A DNA stretch of 64,000 nucleotides, from assembly GCA_002163135.1 (NCBI GenBank), contig MAAN01000011.1, positions 1-64,000 on the forward strand. Reading direction: 5' to 3'. This document shows, piece after piece, positions 36,913-45,400 of the stretch. Each line of letters begins with the position of its first letter. The stretch's first letter is position 1. Source of the DNA: Alphaproteobacteria bacterium 46_93_T64. GTDB lineage: Bacteria; Pseudomonadota; Alphaproteobacteria; Sneathiellales; Sneathiellaceae. The translations under genes and the position numbers were made by a program. The notes beneath the pieces are model-generated. The model made no database searches and was not told the origin of the DNA. It saw only the letters and a program-made list of their open reading frames with translations.

Positions 36913-37371
36913 ATGCTACGTATTAGATTAAAAGACTCGTTAAAAGACGCAATGAAATCAAAGGATAAGCGGAAACTTTCCACTTTGAGATTGATCTTGG
37001 CGACACTCCATGACCGGGATATTGCTACCCGGGACAAGGGAGGCGAAGAGGGAATCGGCGACGATAAGATTCTTCAGATGTTGACCACAATGGTTCGCCA
37101 GAGGCGCGATTCTATCGCCGCCTATGAAGAAGGCGGACGTATTGATCTTGCGACATCAGAGCAGGAAGAGATCGATATCATTTCTGAATATTTACCCAAG
37201 CAATTTGGGGAAGACGAAATGAACCAAGCAATCGATGAGATCATTGCTGCTGTCGGTGCCGAAGGCCTGAAAGACATGGGTAAGACTATGGGGGCCTTAA
37301 AAAGCAAATATGCTGGCCGTATGGATTTTGCAAAAGCGAGTGCTCTTGTTAAGTCTGCATTAGGTGCTTAA
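36913..37371 (+). CDS. yqeY: GatB/YqeY-domain protein
   Basis: A 152-residue protein consisting of the YqeY domain: helical N-part (LKDSLKDAMKSKDKRKLSTL), KMVRQRRDSIAAYEEGGR-like segment, EEIDIISEYLPKQ and the C-terminal mini-domain (LKDMGKTMGALKSKYAGRMD) similar to the tRNA-contacting tail of GatB. Its role is not settled; tRNA-dependent amidotransfer or translation-linked functions are proposed from the GatB similarity. GTG 36907 is an alternative start; neither has a clear ribosome site. It leads yqeY-dnaG-rpoD, the macromolecular synthesis cluster. Confidence 0.92.
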   Translation: MLRIRLKDSLKDAMKSKDKRKLSTLRLILATLHDRDIATRDKGGEEGIGDDKILQMLTTMVRQRRDSIAAYEEGGRIDLATSEQEEIDIISEYLPKQFGEDEMNQAIDEIIAAVGAEGLKDMGKTMGALKSKYAGRMDFAKASALVKSALGA

Positions 37372-37434
37372 ACTCTCTGACGTTTTCTGCTGCAGAAACT
37401 GGAAAGTTTGGCAAGACGCGTTTAGAGGGTAAAA

Positions 37435-39324
37435 ATGGCCTTTTCACCGCAATTTCTGGATGAAATTAGAAACCGGGTAAGTTTATCAGAACTTATTGGC
37501 CGGCGGACTAAGCTTGTCAAAAAAGGGCGAGAATATTCAGGTCTCTGTCCTTTCCACAATGAAAAATCTCCCTCTTTTACAGTAAATGAAGAAAAGGGTT
37601 TCTATCATTGTTTCGGCTGCGGGGTGCATGGGGATCAGGTGGAGTTTGTTAAGCAAACTGAAGGCTTGAGTTTCCGGGACACGATTGAACGACTGGCCGA
37701 TATGGCAGGTCTTGCCATGCCGGTTGAACGCCCGGAAGAACGTGCGCGACAAAAACAGGCGGCGACCCTTCATGAAGTGATGGAAGTTGCTGCAACATGG
37801 TTTTCAAGCCAACTCTCGACACAAACAGGCTCGGGGGCTCGAAGTTATCTCGATCGCCGGCAGGTCTCCAATGAAGCGCGGCAGCAATTCCGTCTAGGGT
37901 TTGCGCCCTCTTCAAGATCTGCGTTGAAGGAGGCCTTGCTTGCACGGGATATTTCTGAGGCTTTGATGATTGAGGTAGGCCTTATCATCCGCCCAGAGGA
38001 TGGCCGTCCGACCTATGATCGTTTTCGCGATCGCCTAATGTTTCCAATTGCAGATAGACAAGGGCGCGTGATTGCTTTTGGTGGCCGTGCTCTAGGAGAT
38101 GCACCAGCGAAATATCTTAATTCTCCGGATACCCCGCTTTTTCATAAAGGGAATGTCCTTTACAATATGGCGTCAGCCAGACGAAAGGCCTTCGATACCG
38201 GGCAAATCGTAGTCGCTGAAGGCTATATGGATGTCATTGCGCTAGCGGAGGCAGGGTTTGAGCACGCTGTTGCTCCTCTTGGAACTGCGATTACGGAAGA
38301 TCAACTCCGAATTTTGTGGCAAATGGCGCCAGAGCCGATCATGTGTCTGGATGGTGACAGTGCTGGTTGGCGGGCGGCGCTTCGGGCAGCTGAACGCGCG
38401 TTGCCTTTTTTGAAGCCCGGTTTTTCTTTGCGATTTGCGATTTTGCCTGAAGGTGTGGATCCTGACGATTTGATCCGCTCTCACGGGGCGTCTGCCATGG
38501 GGGAGATCATATCGAAGGCCTTACCGCTTTCTGAGCTTTTATGGCGCAAGGAAATGCAGGAACATAAACTGGAAACGCCAGAACAGAAAGCGGCCTTTCA
38601 AACGGCATTAGTTGATATCACGCAACAAATGCAGGATCAGACTGTTCGCGGATATTATCAGCAGTACTTTAAAGATCGTCTTTGGACTTGGAACCGGGAG
38701 CGGAAAGAGACGTCTCGACCGAAGTTTCAGAAAGGGCGTAAAGATGACCGATTCGGGCGATTCGCGAATCAAAATAGAGAATCAGGCTATAAAAAGGGAT
38801 TGATTGGGGCAAAACCGGTAGGCCTTAAGTGGGGGCGCGGAGAGCAGTTGTTGATACAAGGAGTCCTCAACCACCCAGAAATCCTAGATAGTTACTTCGA
38901 GGCTTTTGCTGCGCTTCAGCTTTCATCTGGCAACCTTGACAGACTACATCGTGCAATCATAGAAGTTGCTACTTCCGAATCAGACCTTGACTACGAAGGC
39001 ATGAAGCACCATTTATCCAACCGTGGACTATCTGATCTGTGTAATAGGTTGGAGCAGTCAGCTGGAGGAGCTTTGGATTGGTTCGTGACCAGAGAAGCTG
39101 CACTGGAAGATGCAACGAAAGGGTGGCTACATTTACTAGCACGTCAGAAACGCGAGTTACTGAATGTTGAAGTAAAAGTAGCACAAGAATTATTTGGTAA
39201 TGAGGCGACACGTCAAAATCTCGACCGCTTGACACTTGCTACGAAGGCTCTGCTAGAGGCAGAGGGGACTGAAGCGGATCTTGAAGGTTTTGGAATTGCC
39301 TCGGGTAGAGAAACCGGTTTTTAG
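37435..39324 (+). CDS. dnaG: DNA primase
   Basis: Lays RNA primers for replication. In the 629-residue protein the N-terminal zinc-binding domain has Cys38, His41, Cys59 and Cys62 (LCPFHNEKSPSF, YHCFGCGVHGD). The catalytic core carries the RNA-polymerase basic region (DRFRDRLMFPI, VIAFGGRAL) and the TOPRIM block IVVAEGYMDVIAL with ECLDGDSAG-like MCLDGDSAGWRAALRA. The C-terminal DnaB-contacting domain is diverged, as usual. It lies between yqeY and rpoD with short gaps (63 and 65 bases). Confidence 0.97.
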   Translation: MAFSPQFLDEIRNRVSLSELIGRRTKLVKKGREYSGLCPFHNEKSPSFTVNEEKGFYHCFGCGVHGDQVEFVKQTEGLSFRDTIERLADMAGLAMPVERPEERARQKQAATLHEVMEVAATWFSSQLSTQTGSGARSYLDRRQVSNEARQQFRLGFAPSSRSALKEALLARDISEALMIEVGLIIRPEDGRPTYDRFRDRLMFPIADRQGRVIAFGGRALGDAPAKYLNSPDTPLFHKGNVLYNMASARRKAFDTGQIVVAEGYMDVIALAEAGFEHAVAPLGTAITEDQLRILWQMAPEPIMCLDGDSAGWRAALRAAERALPFLKPGFSLRFAILPEGVDPDDLIRSHGASAMGEIISKALPLSELLWRKEMQEHKLETPEQKAAFQTALVDITQQMQDQTVRGYYQQYFKDRLWTWNRERKETSRPKFQKGRKDDRFGRFANQNRESGYKKGLIGAKPVGLKWGRGEQLLIQGVLNHPEILDSYFEAFAALQLSSGNLDRLHRAIIEVATSESDLDYEGMKHHLSNRGLSDLCNRLEQSAGGALDWFVTREAALEDATKGWLHLLARQKRELLNVEVKVAQELFGNEATRQNLDRLTLATKALLEAEGTEADLEGFGIASGRETGF

Positions 39325-39389
39325 ATGAATTTGTCATCCTGCATGTAACCTGTTGGTTATTGTGTCAGGAGTTCAGGAGTTAGTTCTAT

Positions 39390-41423
39390 ATGGCTACAAA
39401 AAGCGCAGAGGCAGTGGAAGCTCCCGATCAGCGGGAAGACTCGCCAGATAGCCCATTGATTGATGCTTCACAAGCAGCAGTTAAGAAGATGTTGAGTAAG
39501 GCGAAAGAAAAAGGATTTGTCACTTTTGACGAATTGAACGCTGTCTTACCTCAAGATCAAATGTCTTCAGAGCAGATTGAAGATACGATGTCGTTGTTGT
39601 CTGAGATGGGCATTAACGTGGTCGAAAACGAAGAAGCCGCAGAAGAGGCCTCTTCCGAAGAAGGAGCTGTAAGTCCAGCTGAGGAAACTGCGGTTGAGAA
39701 GGCTCCAGAGAAAACCACAACAACAGGTGACCGGACAGATGACCCGGTAAGAATGTATCTTCGCGAAATGGGCACGGTTGAACTGTTGTCTCGTGAAGGT
39801 GAAATTGCGATCGCCAAGCGCATTGAAGCTGGTCGTGGTAAGATGATCGGCGCAATTTGTGAAAGTCCGCTAACCATTCGGGCCATCCTCAATTGGCGTG
39901 AGCTGATGCTGCAAGAGCAACTTCTTCTTCGCGATGTGATTGATCTGGACGCGACTTACGGTGCTGGCGCTGCAGCTGAAAAGGCTTTGCAAGAAGGCTT
40001 CGATGAGGAAAGCGATGACGACGTGCCTGCAGCAGACCTTACAGCTGAGGGTGAAGAAGAAAACAAAGAAGAGAACTCTGAGGAAACAGCAGAGGTCGAT
40101 GAAGAAGGCAATCCTGTTCGCCGCGAGGAGGAAGAGGAAGAAGCCGAAGAAAATACTATGTCTTTGGCGGCTCTTGAAGAAACTCTTAAACCACAGGTTT
40201 TCGAACGCTTCGATGAAATCGCAAAAACATATAAGAAACTTCACAAGCTGCAAGAAGCTCGTTTAACGGCGGCTCTTGAGAATGATGTCGTTCCAAAAGC
40301 ACAGGAAAAGAAATACGATAAGCTGAAAAGCGAATTGGTTAAATTGATGGACGATGTCCATTTGACCAATAATCGGATCGAAGCACTTGTTGATCAGTTG
40401 TACGGAATTAATCGCCGCTTGATGAGCCTTGAAGGTAAATTGCTGCGTCTGGCCGAACGTCATAAAGTAACGCGTGTAAGTTTCCTTGAAAACTACTTTG
40501 GTTCTGAACTTGATCCAAATTGGACCGATAAAGTTGGGAAACTTAAAGCAAAAGGCTGGAAAGATTTCACAGAAACCGAGTTTGATAATATTAACGAAAC
40601 TCGCGGTGAAATTATCAAAATTTCTTCAGAGTTCGGTATGCCTATGAACGAATTCCGGCGCATTGTTGGAACAGTGCAAACCGGAGAACGTGAAGCTGGT
40701 CGCGCCAAAAAAGAAATGGTTGAAGCCAACCTGCGCTTGGTGATTTCAATCGCCAAGAAATACACAAACCGTGGACTGCAATTCCTGGATCTTATTCAGG
40801 AAGGTAATATCGGCTTGATGAAAGCCGTTGATAAGTTTGAATATCGTCGTGGTTATAAATTCTCTACTTACGCGACATGGTGGATCCGTCAGGCAATCAC
40901 GCGTTCAATCGCTGATCAGGCGAGAACAATCCGTATTCCAGTGCATATGATCGAAACGATCAATAAATTGGTTCGGACGTCTCGTCAGATGCTTCACGAA
41001 ATTGGCCGCGAGCCAACACCTGAAGAATTGGCCGTAAAACTTGGCATGCCGCTTGAAAAAGTGCGGAAGGTCATGAAAATTGCCAAAGAACCTATCAGTC
41101 TGGAAACACCAATTGGTGACGAAGAAGACAGCCATCTTGGTGATTTCATTCAAGATGAAAATGCGGTTCAACCGCTTGATGCTGCGATCCAGTCCAATTT
41201 GCGTGAAACGACCACTCGGGTGCTGGCGTCCTTGACGCCACGTGAAGAGCGGGTTCTGCGTATGCGTTTTGGTATTGGCATGAATACAGACCATACTTTG
41301 GAAGAAGTTGGTCAGCAGTTTTCTGTGACACGCGAGCGTATTCGCCAGATTGAAGCGAAAGCGCTTCGTAAGCTCAAGCATCCAAGTCGCTCACGTAAGC
41401 TTCGTAGTTTCTTGGATACATAA
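39390..41423 (+). CDS. rpoD: RNA polymerase sigma factor RpoD (sigma-70)
   Basis: Primary sigma factor, 677 residues. Region 1.1 is at about 24-95 ([19 protein letters not shown]), region 1.2 at about 115-150 ([20 protein letters not shown]), then a non-conserved insert with a highly acidic stretch (about 205-255). Region 2 includes [15 protein letters not shown]-like [19 protein letters not shown] and the -10 reading helix [14 protein letters not shown]. Region 4.2 ends the protein with [20 protein letters not shown], which reads the -35. A strong terminator follows. It is the last gene of the yqeY-dnaG-rpoD cluster. Confidence 0.98.
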   Translation: MATKSAEAVEAPDQREDSPDSPLIDASQAAVKKMLSKAKEKGFVTFDELNAVLPQDQMSSEQIEDTMSLLSEMGINVVENEEAAEEASSEEGAVSPAEETAVEKAPEKTTTTGDRTDDPVRMYLREMGTVELLSREGEIAIAKRIEAGRGKMIGAICESPLTIRAILNWRELMLQEQLLLRDVIDLDATYGAGAAAEKALQEGFDEESDDDVPAADLTAEGEEENKEENSEETAEVDEEGNPVRREEEEEEAEENTMSLAALEETLKPQVFERFDEIAKTYKKLHKLQEARLTAALENDVVPKAQEKKYDKLKSELVKLMDDVHLTNNRIEALVDQLYGINRRLMSLEGKLLRLAERHKVTRVSFLENYFGSELDPNWTDKVGKLKAKGWKDFTETEFDNINETRGEIIKISSEFGMPMNEFRRIVGTVQTGEREAGRAKKEMVEANLRLVISIAKKYTNRGLQFLDLIQEGNIGLMKAVDKFEYRRGYKFSTYATWWIRQAITRSIADQARTIRIPVHMIETINKLVRTSRQMLHEIGREPTPEELAVKLGMPLEKVRKVMKIAKEPISLETPIGDEEDSHLGDFIQDENAVQPLDAAIQSNLRETTTRVLASLTPREERVLRMRFGIGMNTDHTLEEVGQQFSVTRERIRQIEAKALRKLKHPSRSRKLRSFLDT

Positions 41424-41444
41424 GTTCGAAAAGATCTCGATTTT

Positions 41445-41478
41445 AAAAAGGGCGGAGCTTTGGCTTCGCCCTTTTTTT
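41445..41478 (+). terminator. Intrinsic terminator after rpoD
   Basis: A long stem (AAAAAGGGCGGAGC at 41445-41458 with GCTTCGCCCTTTTT, one G-U pair) closes a TTTG loop and runs into seven T residues. It overlaps the stop codon of the convergent NTF2-like gene and may end both transcripts. Confidence 0.92.
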
Positions 41479-41926
41479 ATGTCCGGTAACCTCGTCCCGC
41501 ATAGTCATAGCCATGCAATTCCCGGTTTTCTGGCTTCTGCAGGTAGAAATTATTGTGATAAGATCTGATTTCTTGGATTTTGTCTCCTTTGAAGACGTAC
41601 CACTCACTGCCGCGTAAAATCTCCTCCACGCCCGTACCTGAGGGAACCCACGCCATACTCCACTCAATGACAGCCTCTGGCTCCTGAACGATGATATGAT
41701 CCAGTGTCCAGTTAGCTTGTGTTCTAGGGCCTATCTTGTTCCAATAGTTTGCGAGCGCGTCGGCACCAATTACCGGTGCGTGATCTACAAAATAATGAAC
41801 GACATCGTCGGTAAATGTGGATTTCATTAGGTCTACATCCGCTGTATTACACCCTTGATAATACGTTCGGATGATATCCGCGTAAGGGTGACCGGTTGCT
41901 GTGCGGGAAAATTCTGAAGAGGACAT
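41477..41926 (-). CDS. NTF2-like / SnoaL-fold protein
   Basis: A 149-residue protein with the cone-shaped NTF2-like fold pattern: helix DIIRTYYQGCNTADVDLM, then FTDDVVHYFVDHAPVIGADA, VIEWSMAWVPSG and EWYVFKGDKIQEIRSYHN, as in the nuclear transport factor 2/SnoaL family. Members are isomerases, hydratases or ligand-binding proteins; the substrate is not predictable. It is a monocistronic gene convergent to rpoD. Confidence 0.8.
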   Translation of the reverse strand: MSSSEFSRTATGHPYADIIRTYYQGCNTADVDLMKSTFTDDVVHYFVDHAPVIGADALANYWNKIGPRTQANWTLDHIIVQEPEAVIEWSMAWVPSGTGVEEILRGSEWYVFKGDKIQEIRSYHNNFYLQKPENRELHGYDYAGRGYRT

Positions 41927-42082
41927 GTGATGCTCACGTTATTATTCTAAGTTGACTTAAGTGTTCCTGAAATTTGATATAGGTACAAGCCAAATCCATA
42001 AGTGGAATATATTTTGCAAGAAATCACTTTCGCCAATTGCATCTTTTAGCTGAACAGGTTAAATAATCACGATTACAGGATT

Positions 42083-42110
42083 TGAAACGTTAGACGTGAT
42101 GTCTACAACT
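42083..42110 (+). promoter_or_regulatory. Likely promoter of the tRNA gene
   Basis: TTGAAA (42083-42088), a 16-base spacer and TACAAC (42105-42110) stand just upstream of the tRNA; the start site would fall a few bases before 42118. This is a moderate match only. Confidence 0.35.
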
Positions 42111-42117
42111 CAATGCG

Positions 42118-42193
42118 GGCCTGTAGCTCAGTTGGTTAGAGCCGACCGCTCATAACGGTCTGGTCGCAGGTTCGAGTCCTGCCGGGCCCACCA
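42118..42193 (+). tRNA. tRNA with anticodon CAU (elongator Met or Ile2)
   Basis: 76 bases with encoded CCA. Acceptor stem GGGCCTG/CGGGCCC (one U-G pair), D arm AGCTCAGTTGGTTAGAGC, anticodon stem GACCG/CGGTC with loop CTCATAA, and T arm CGCAGG-TTCGAGT-CCTGCC. The first base pair is normal and the anticodon stem lacks three G-C pairs, so it is not the initiator. CAU with this loop fits either elongator tRNA-Met or the tRNA-Ile whose C34 is changed to lysidine; sequence inspection alone cannot separate them. Confidence 0.93.
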
Positions 42194-42200
42194 TTATTCT

Positions 42201-42249
42201 AAAAGCCTCTTGGATTTCAGTAATATACTGATCCAAGGGGCTTTTTGTT
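42201..42249 (+). terminator. Intrinsic terminator after the tRNA gene
   Basis: AAAAGCC-T-CTTGGAT (42201-42215) pairs with ATCCAAG-G-GGCTTTTT (42231-42246); a smaller CAGTA/TACTG pair sits in the loop. T-rich sequence follows. Confidence 0.85.
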
Positions 42250-42311
42250 TTTAAAGTGGTACACAATGAATTTCGTCTTCTGTTCAATTAGTAAACAGAA
42301 ACGAGGCATCA

Positions 42312-44144
42312 TTAAGCGGCTTTGATATTTCTCAAAAATTCTTCTACTTCGCTGCGTAAAGTCTGAAAGCGATCTGTTAGATCTCTCGAGGCGGTGAGGA
42401 CTTCGATGGAGGCTTCACCGGTCTGCTTTGATCCCGTTTTAACCGTATCAATGCTTTGCGATACGTTCTGAGTACCTGAAGCTGCTTCTTGTACGCTCCG
42501 GCTAATCTCATTTGTCGCGACTCCTTGCTCATCTACTGCTGACGTGATCATTATGGCAATATCGTTCATTTCGGAGATCGTTTTTCGAATGCCTTCGACG
42601 GCCCCGACGGCATTTTCAGTTGATCCTTGAATTGCACTGATTTGAGCGCTGATATCCTCAGTTGCCTTCGCTGTTTGGCTGGCAAGATTTTTAACTTCGG
42701 ACGCCACGACCGCAAATCCTTTGCCGGCTTCACCGGCGCGTGCGGCCTCGATTGTGGCGTTCAGTGCCAACAGATTTGTCTGGCCGGCGATGTCATTGAT
42801 CAGATCAACTACGTCACCAATCTTCTGAGCAGCATCCGCGAGTTGGCTAATGGTATGCCCCGTAGCATCTGCGGCGCCAACAGCCTTCCTTGAAATTTCG
42901 GCCGACTGAGTAACATGACCACCGATTTCTGAAATGGAGGCAGAAAGTTCCTCCGTCGCACTCGCCACGGTCTGTACGCTGGCGGTTGCCTGCTCCGCCG
43001 CTGCCGCGACAGTGACACTCGTTTTCCCATTCTGCGAGGCCAATTCTGACATGGATTTAGACGATGCTTCCATTTGAGAGGAACTCGCTGCAACGATATT
43101 TAGAATTCCCTCAATGGTATTGGAAAAATCTGATGTTAAGGTGTTTACGTGCGCTTCACGGGCCTCGCGCTTGCTATTTTCCTCAACCTCGCGCTGACGT
43201 TCCGCATCTTTCGCCGCATTTTCGCGCTGCCTATCAATTTCGTCCCGTTCTTGCTGTCTAATAGCAGAGGCTTTTTCTTCTTCTTCAAGCCGGATGTTCT
43301 CGATGGCACTCTCTTTAAAGACTTGCAGTGCGTTGGCCATTTGACCTATTTCGTTGGTTAAGCCAACTGACGGCACATCGACATCAATGTTTCCCGTTGC
43401 CAATTCCTTCATTGTCGCTGTCATCTGATTAATCGGGCGGAGAAGAGAGCGGATTAGAAGAAAAGCAATAATGAGGCCGAAGGCGACTGCTGCTATTGCG
43501 GATGCTTGCAACACAAACACCGCATGATGTTCGTCTTCTTCGACTTTCAGCAGGGCCGCTTCCATGTAATGCTCAATTTCCTTCAGCGCAACTTCAAGTT
43601 CTTTGTCTATCACTTCCTGTTGATGTTCGATATTCTCGATGATCGCGTTTGACGGGAGCTTGTTGTTCTTCCTGACAAGCTGAAGGGCCTGTTCTGCGAG
43701 CACTTCATACTCAGAGTGTTCAGCTTCGATGTTTTTCAAGACACCCAGCAATAAATTAAACTCGGCTTTGTCCAATTCGGTATGGGCTGTTGTGATCGAA
43801 CTCGCTAAAATAGCTTCAACTTCCACGATCTCCTTTTCAACTTTATGACCTAAGTCAGAAAAGTTGCCCTGCAACGCTTTAAATTGCTCCTTCAGGCTGT
43901 TGTCTTTGGCCATCCGTGCGCCCACAGCAATAGACTGCTCAAATAGAATTGCTTGCTCCAGTTGATGGATCGTGAGCGTCGTTAATTTTTCTGTGATGGG
44001 CATATCCCGTTCGGCAATATCTTCAATTTCGGTGCCGATGGACTTCATTTCAATGATACCAATAAAAGAAACGCTTACTGTAATAAGCAGAAGAAGTGCC
44101 GCTAGGCCATAAATCTTCTGAGAAATACTCATATTCGCTACCAT
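42312..44144 (-). CDS. Methyl-accepting chemotaxis protein
   Basis: A 610-residue receptor. First membrane helix at about 10-32 (IYGLAALLLLITVSVSFIGI), a helical periplasmic sensor of about 170 residues rich in Glu and Leu (four-helix-bundle type), second membrane helix at about 207-230 (IAAVAFGLIIAFLLIRSLL), a HAMP domain (PINQMTATMKELATGNIDVD), a charged coiled coil with repeated RQQERDEID-like segments, and the signalling domain whose hairpin tip reads INDIAGQTNLLALNATIEAA. A second ATG at codon 5 is possible. No other che genes are near, so it is an orphan receptor; its ligand is unknown. Confidence 0.94.
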   Translation of the reverse strand: MVANMSISQKIYGLAALLLLITVSVSFIGIIEMKSIGTEIEDIAERDMPITEKLTTLTIHQLEQAILFEQSIAVGARMAKDNSLKEQFKALQGNFSDLGHKVEKEIVEVEAILASSITTAHTELDKAEFNLLLGVLKNIEAEHSEYEVLAEQALQLVRKNNKLPSNAIIENIEHQQEVIDKELEVALKEIEHYMEAALLKVEEDEHHAVFVLQASAIAAVAFGLIIAFLLIRSLLRPINQMTATMKELATGNIDVDVPSVGLTNEIGQMANALQVFKESAIENIRLEEEEKASAIRQQERDEIDRQRENAAKDAERQREVEENSKREAREAHVNTLTSDFSNTIEGILNIVAASSSQMEASSKSMSELASQNGKTSVTVAAAAEQATASVQTVASATEELSASISEIGGHVTQSAEISRKAVGAADATGHTISQLADAAQKIGDVVDLINDIAGQTNLLALNATIEAARAGEAGKGFAVVASEVKNLASQTAKATEDISAQISAIQGSTENAVGAVEGIRKTISEMNDIAIMITSAVDEQGVATNEISRSVQEAASGTQNVSQSIDTVKTGSKQTGEASIEVLTASRDLTDRFQTLRSEVEEFLRNIKAA

Positions 44145-44634
44145 TTTTATCCGTCCCTTACTTTTGGCCTATACTTTATGGCGTAAGAGTTAAGGGCGAA
44201 AAGTTAATTTTTAACTAACCGTCTATTTAATGCGGAAGGCCTCACAATACATTAGTAATACTCAATAAAGTGATGAAAAGGGTTCACAACGGTTGTTTGC
44301 ATAGGCTTAATACCAGTACTACTACCATTATTGAGCTATTAATAATCATTATTAAAAATTTAAATCAGAGGCAATATACCTAGTTGCTATTGAAACACAG
44401 GCATTAATAGGCGTGAAAATCGGGATATTTATATTTCGGTTTTGTACTATTCGCGGAATAATTGGCGGCAATATGGTCAACATCTGTATTTTTCTTCTGA
44501 CCCCAATAATTCTAGTATTTCTTGCCATGAGTATTTTTGCTGGTGGAAAAATTATTATAAATGTCCATTCAGTCTTCCATCGATCGTCATGTTTGTGAAA
44601 GCACTGATGCATTTGCAAGAAGACAGGAAACACA
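44145..44634. other. Intergenic region between the chemotaxis receptor and MAPEG genes
   Basis: 490 AT-rich bases between divergent genes. They should hold both promoters. The one clear structure is a palindrome TTAATAAT-C-ATTATTAA at 44339-44355, eight-base arms around one base. A 61-codon frame from GTG 44413 encodes a hydrophobic peptide but has no ribosome site, and I do not call it. Confidence 0.5.
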
Positions 44635-45015
44635 ATGGTATTTGAAATCACAGCGACATACGCAGCAGCTCTAGGCATTCTAACAGCTGGACTTGGGTTC
44701 GCCACCGTTATCATGCGAGCGAAGTCAAAGGTATCTTGGGGGGATGGTGGTAATTTAAGTCTACAACGAGCCATTCGCGCTCATGGCAACTTAATTGAAT
44801 ACATGCCTATATTCCTCATCCTTTTGGTGATTTTAGAAAATTCTGGGACCTCTGCTGGATGGCTTCACATACTTGGCGCTGTCTTTCTGGGTGGTCGCTT
44901 AGTTTCAATCATATATTTCTGGATTTCACAGAAATTTTCTCTGCGTGTCATTGCTCTTTGGGGAGCTGTGCTACCTATTGTGGCGGGCTCGGTTCTATTG
45001 CTAATGCCGTCATAA
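44635..45015 (+). CDS. MAPEG-family membrane protein
   Basis: A 126-residue four-helix membrane protein of the MAPEG family (microsomal glutathione transferase-like). The family motif is visible as LQRAIRAHGNLIEYMPIFL after a first helix (AAALGILTAGLGFATVIM), followed by LHILGAVFLGGRLV, ISQKFSLRVIALWGAV and a last helix. AGGAA lies six bases upstream. It starts a three-gene run with the YciI-like and ECF sigma genes (31-base gap, then a 4-base overlap), so it is probably under the same control. Confidence 0.88.
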   Translation: MVFEITATYAAALGILTAGLGFATVIMRAKSKVSWGDGGNLSLQRAIRAHGNLIEYMPIFLILLVILENSGTSAGWLHILGAVFLGGRLVSIIYFWISQKFSLRVIALWGAVLPIVAGSVLLLMPS

Positions 45016-45046
45016 TATTACAAACTGAAATTAAAGGATCACATTA

Positions 45047-45400
45047 ATGCGTTATACATTTCTTCTTTATACCGACCCTGCAGACATTGCCGATCGCACT
45101 CCGGAAGATTGGCAGACCGAAAAGCAAGCTTATGGTGCCTATATTGGTGCACTAAAGGCGGCAGGAGTATTTGTCGATACAGATTGGTTACAACCTGTAC
45201 AAACGGCAACAACAATTTCCCTCAAATGCGGCAGTAAACAAGTTCAAGATGGCCCATTTGCAGATACGAAAGAGACTTTGGGTGGATACTTCGTGGTCGA
45301 CGTCGCAGATTTGGATGTCGCCATGGCATGGGCAGAAAAATGTCCAGCGGCAAAATCAGGAAAGGTCGAAATCCGAGCTTCGGCCCTTGCCACGGAATGA
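45047..45400 (+). CDS. YciI/DGPF-domain protein
   Basis: A 117-residue protein of the YCII-related (DGPF) family. The name-giving motif is QDGPFADTKETLGGYFVVD, preceded by MRYTFLLYTDPA and a conserved EKQAYGAYIGALKAAGVFV helix. Such proteins form ferredoxin-like dimers. In ECF42 loci one or more DGPF proteins accompany the sigma factor and are part of the regulon. Its stop overlaps the sigma gene start (ATGA). Confidence 0.9.
   Translation: MRYTFLLYTDPADIADRTPEDWQTEKQAYGAYIGALKAAGVFVDTDWLQPVQTATTISLKCGSKQVQDGPFADTKETLGGYFVVDVADLDVAMAWAEKCPAAKSGKVEIRASALATE

Noticed and set aside
39870-40266. Long frames on both strands opposite and offset within rpoD
   Set aside because: They arise from the biased Glu codons of the acidic insert and encode no known protein.
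42118-42300. tRNA as an integration site for a mobile element
   Set aside because: No integrase and no repeat of the tRNA 3' end were seen nearby; a normal terminator follows.
44413-44598. Plus-strand frame encoding a hydrophobic 61-residue peptide
   Set aside because: GTG start without Shine-Dalgarno site in AT-rich DNA; no recognisable family.
45328-45397. Longer start for the ECF sigma factor inside the YciI gene
   Set aside because: The conserved sigma region 2 begins after 45397, where ATGA overlap gives a natural coupled start.
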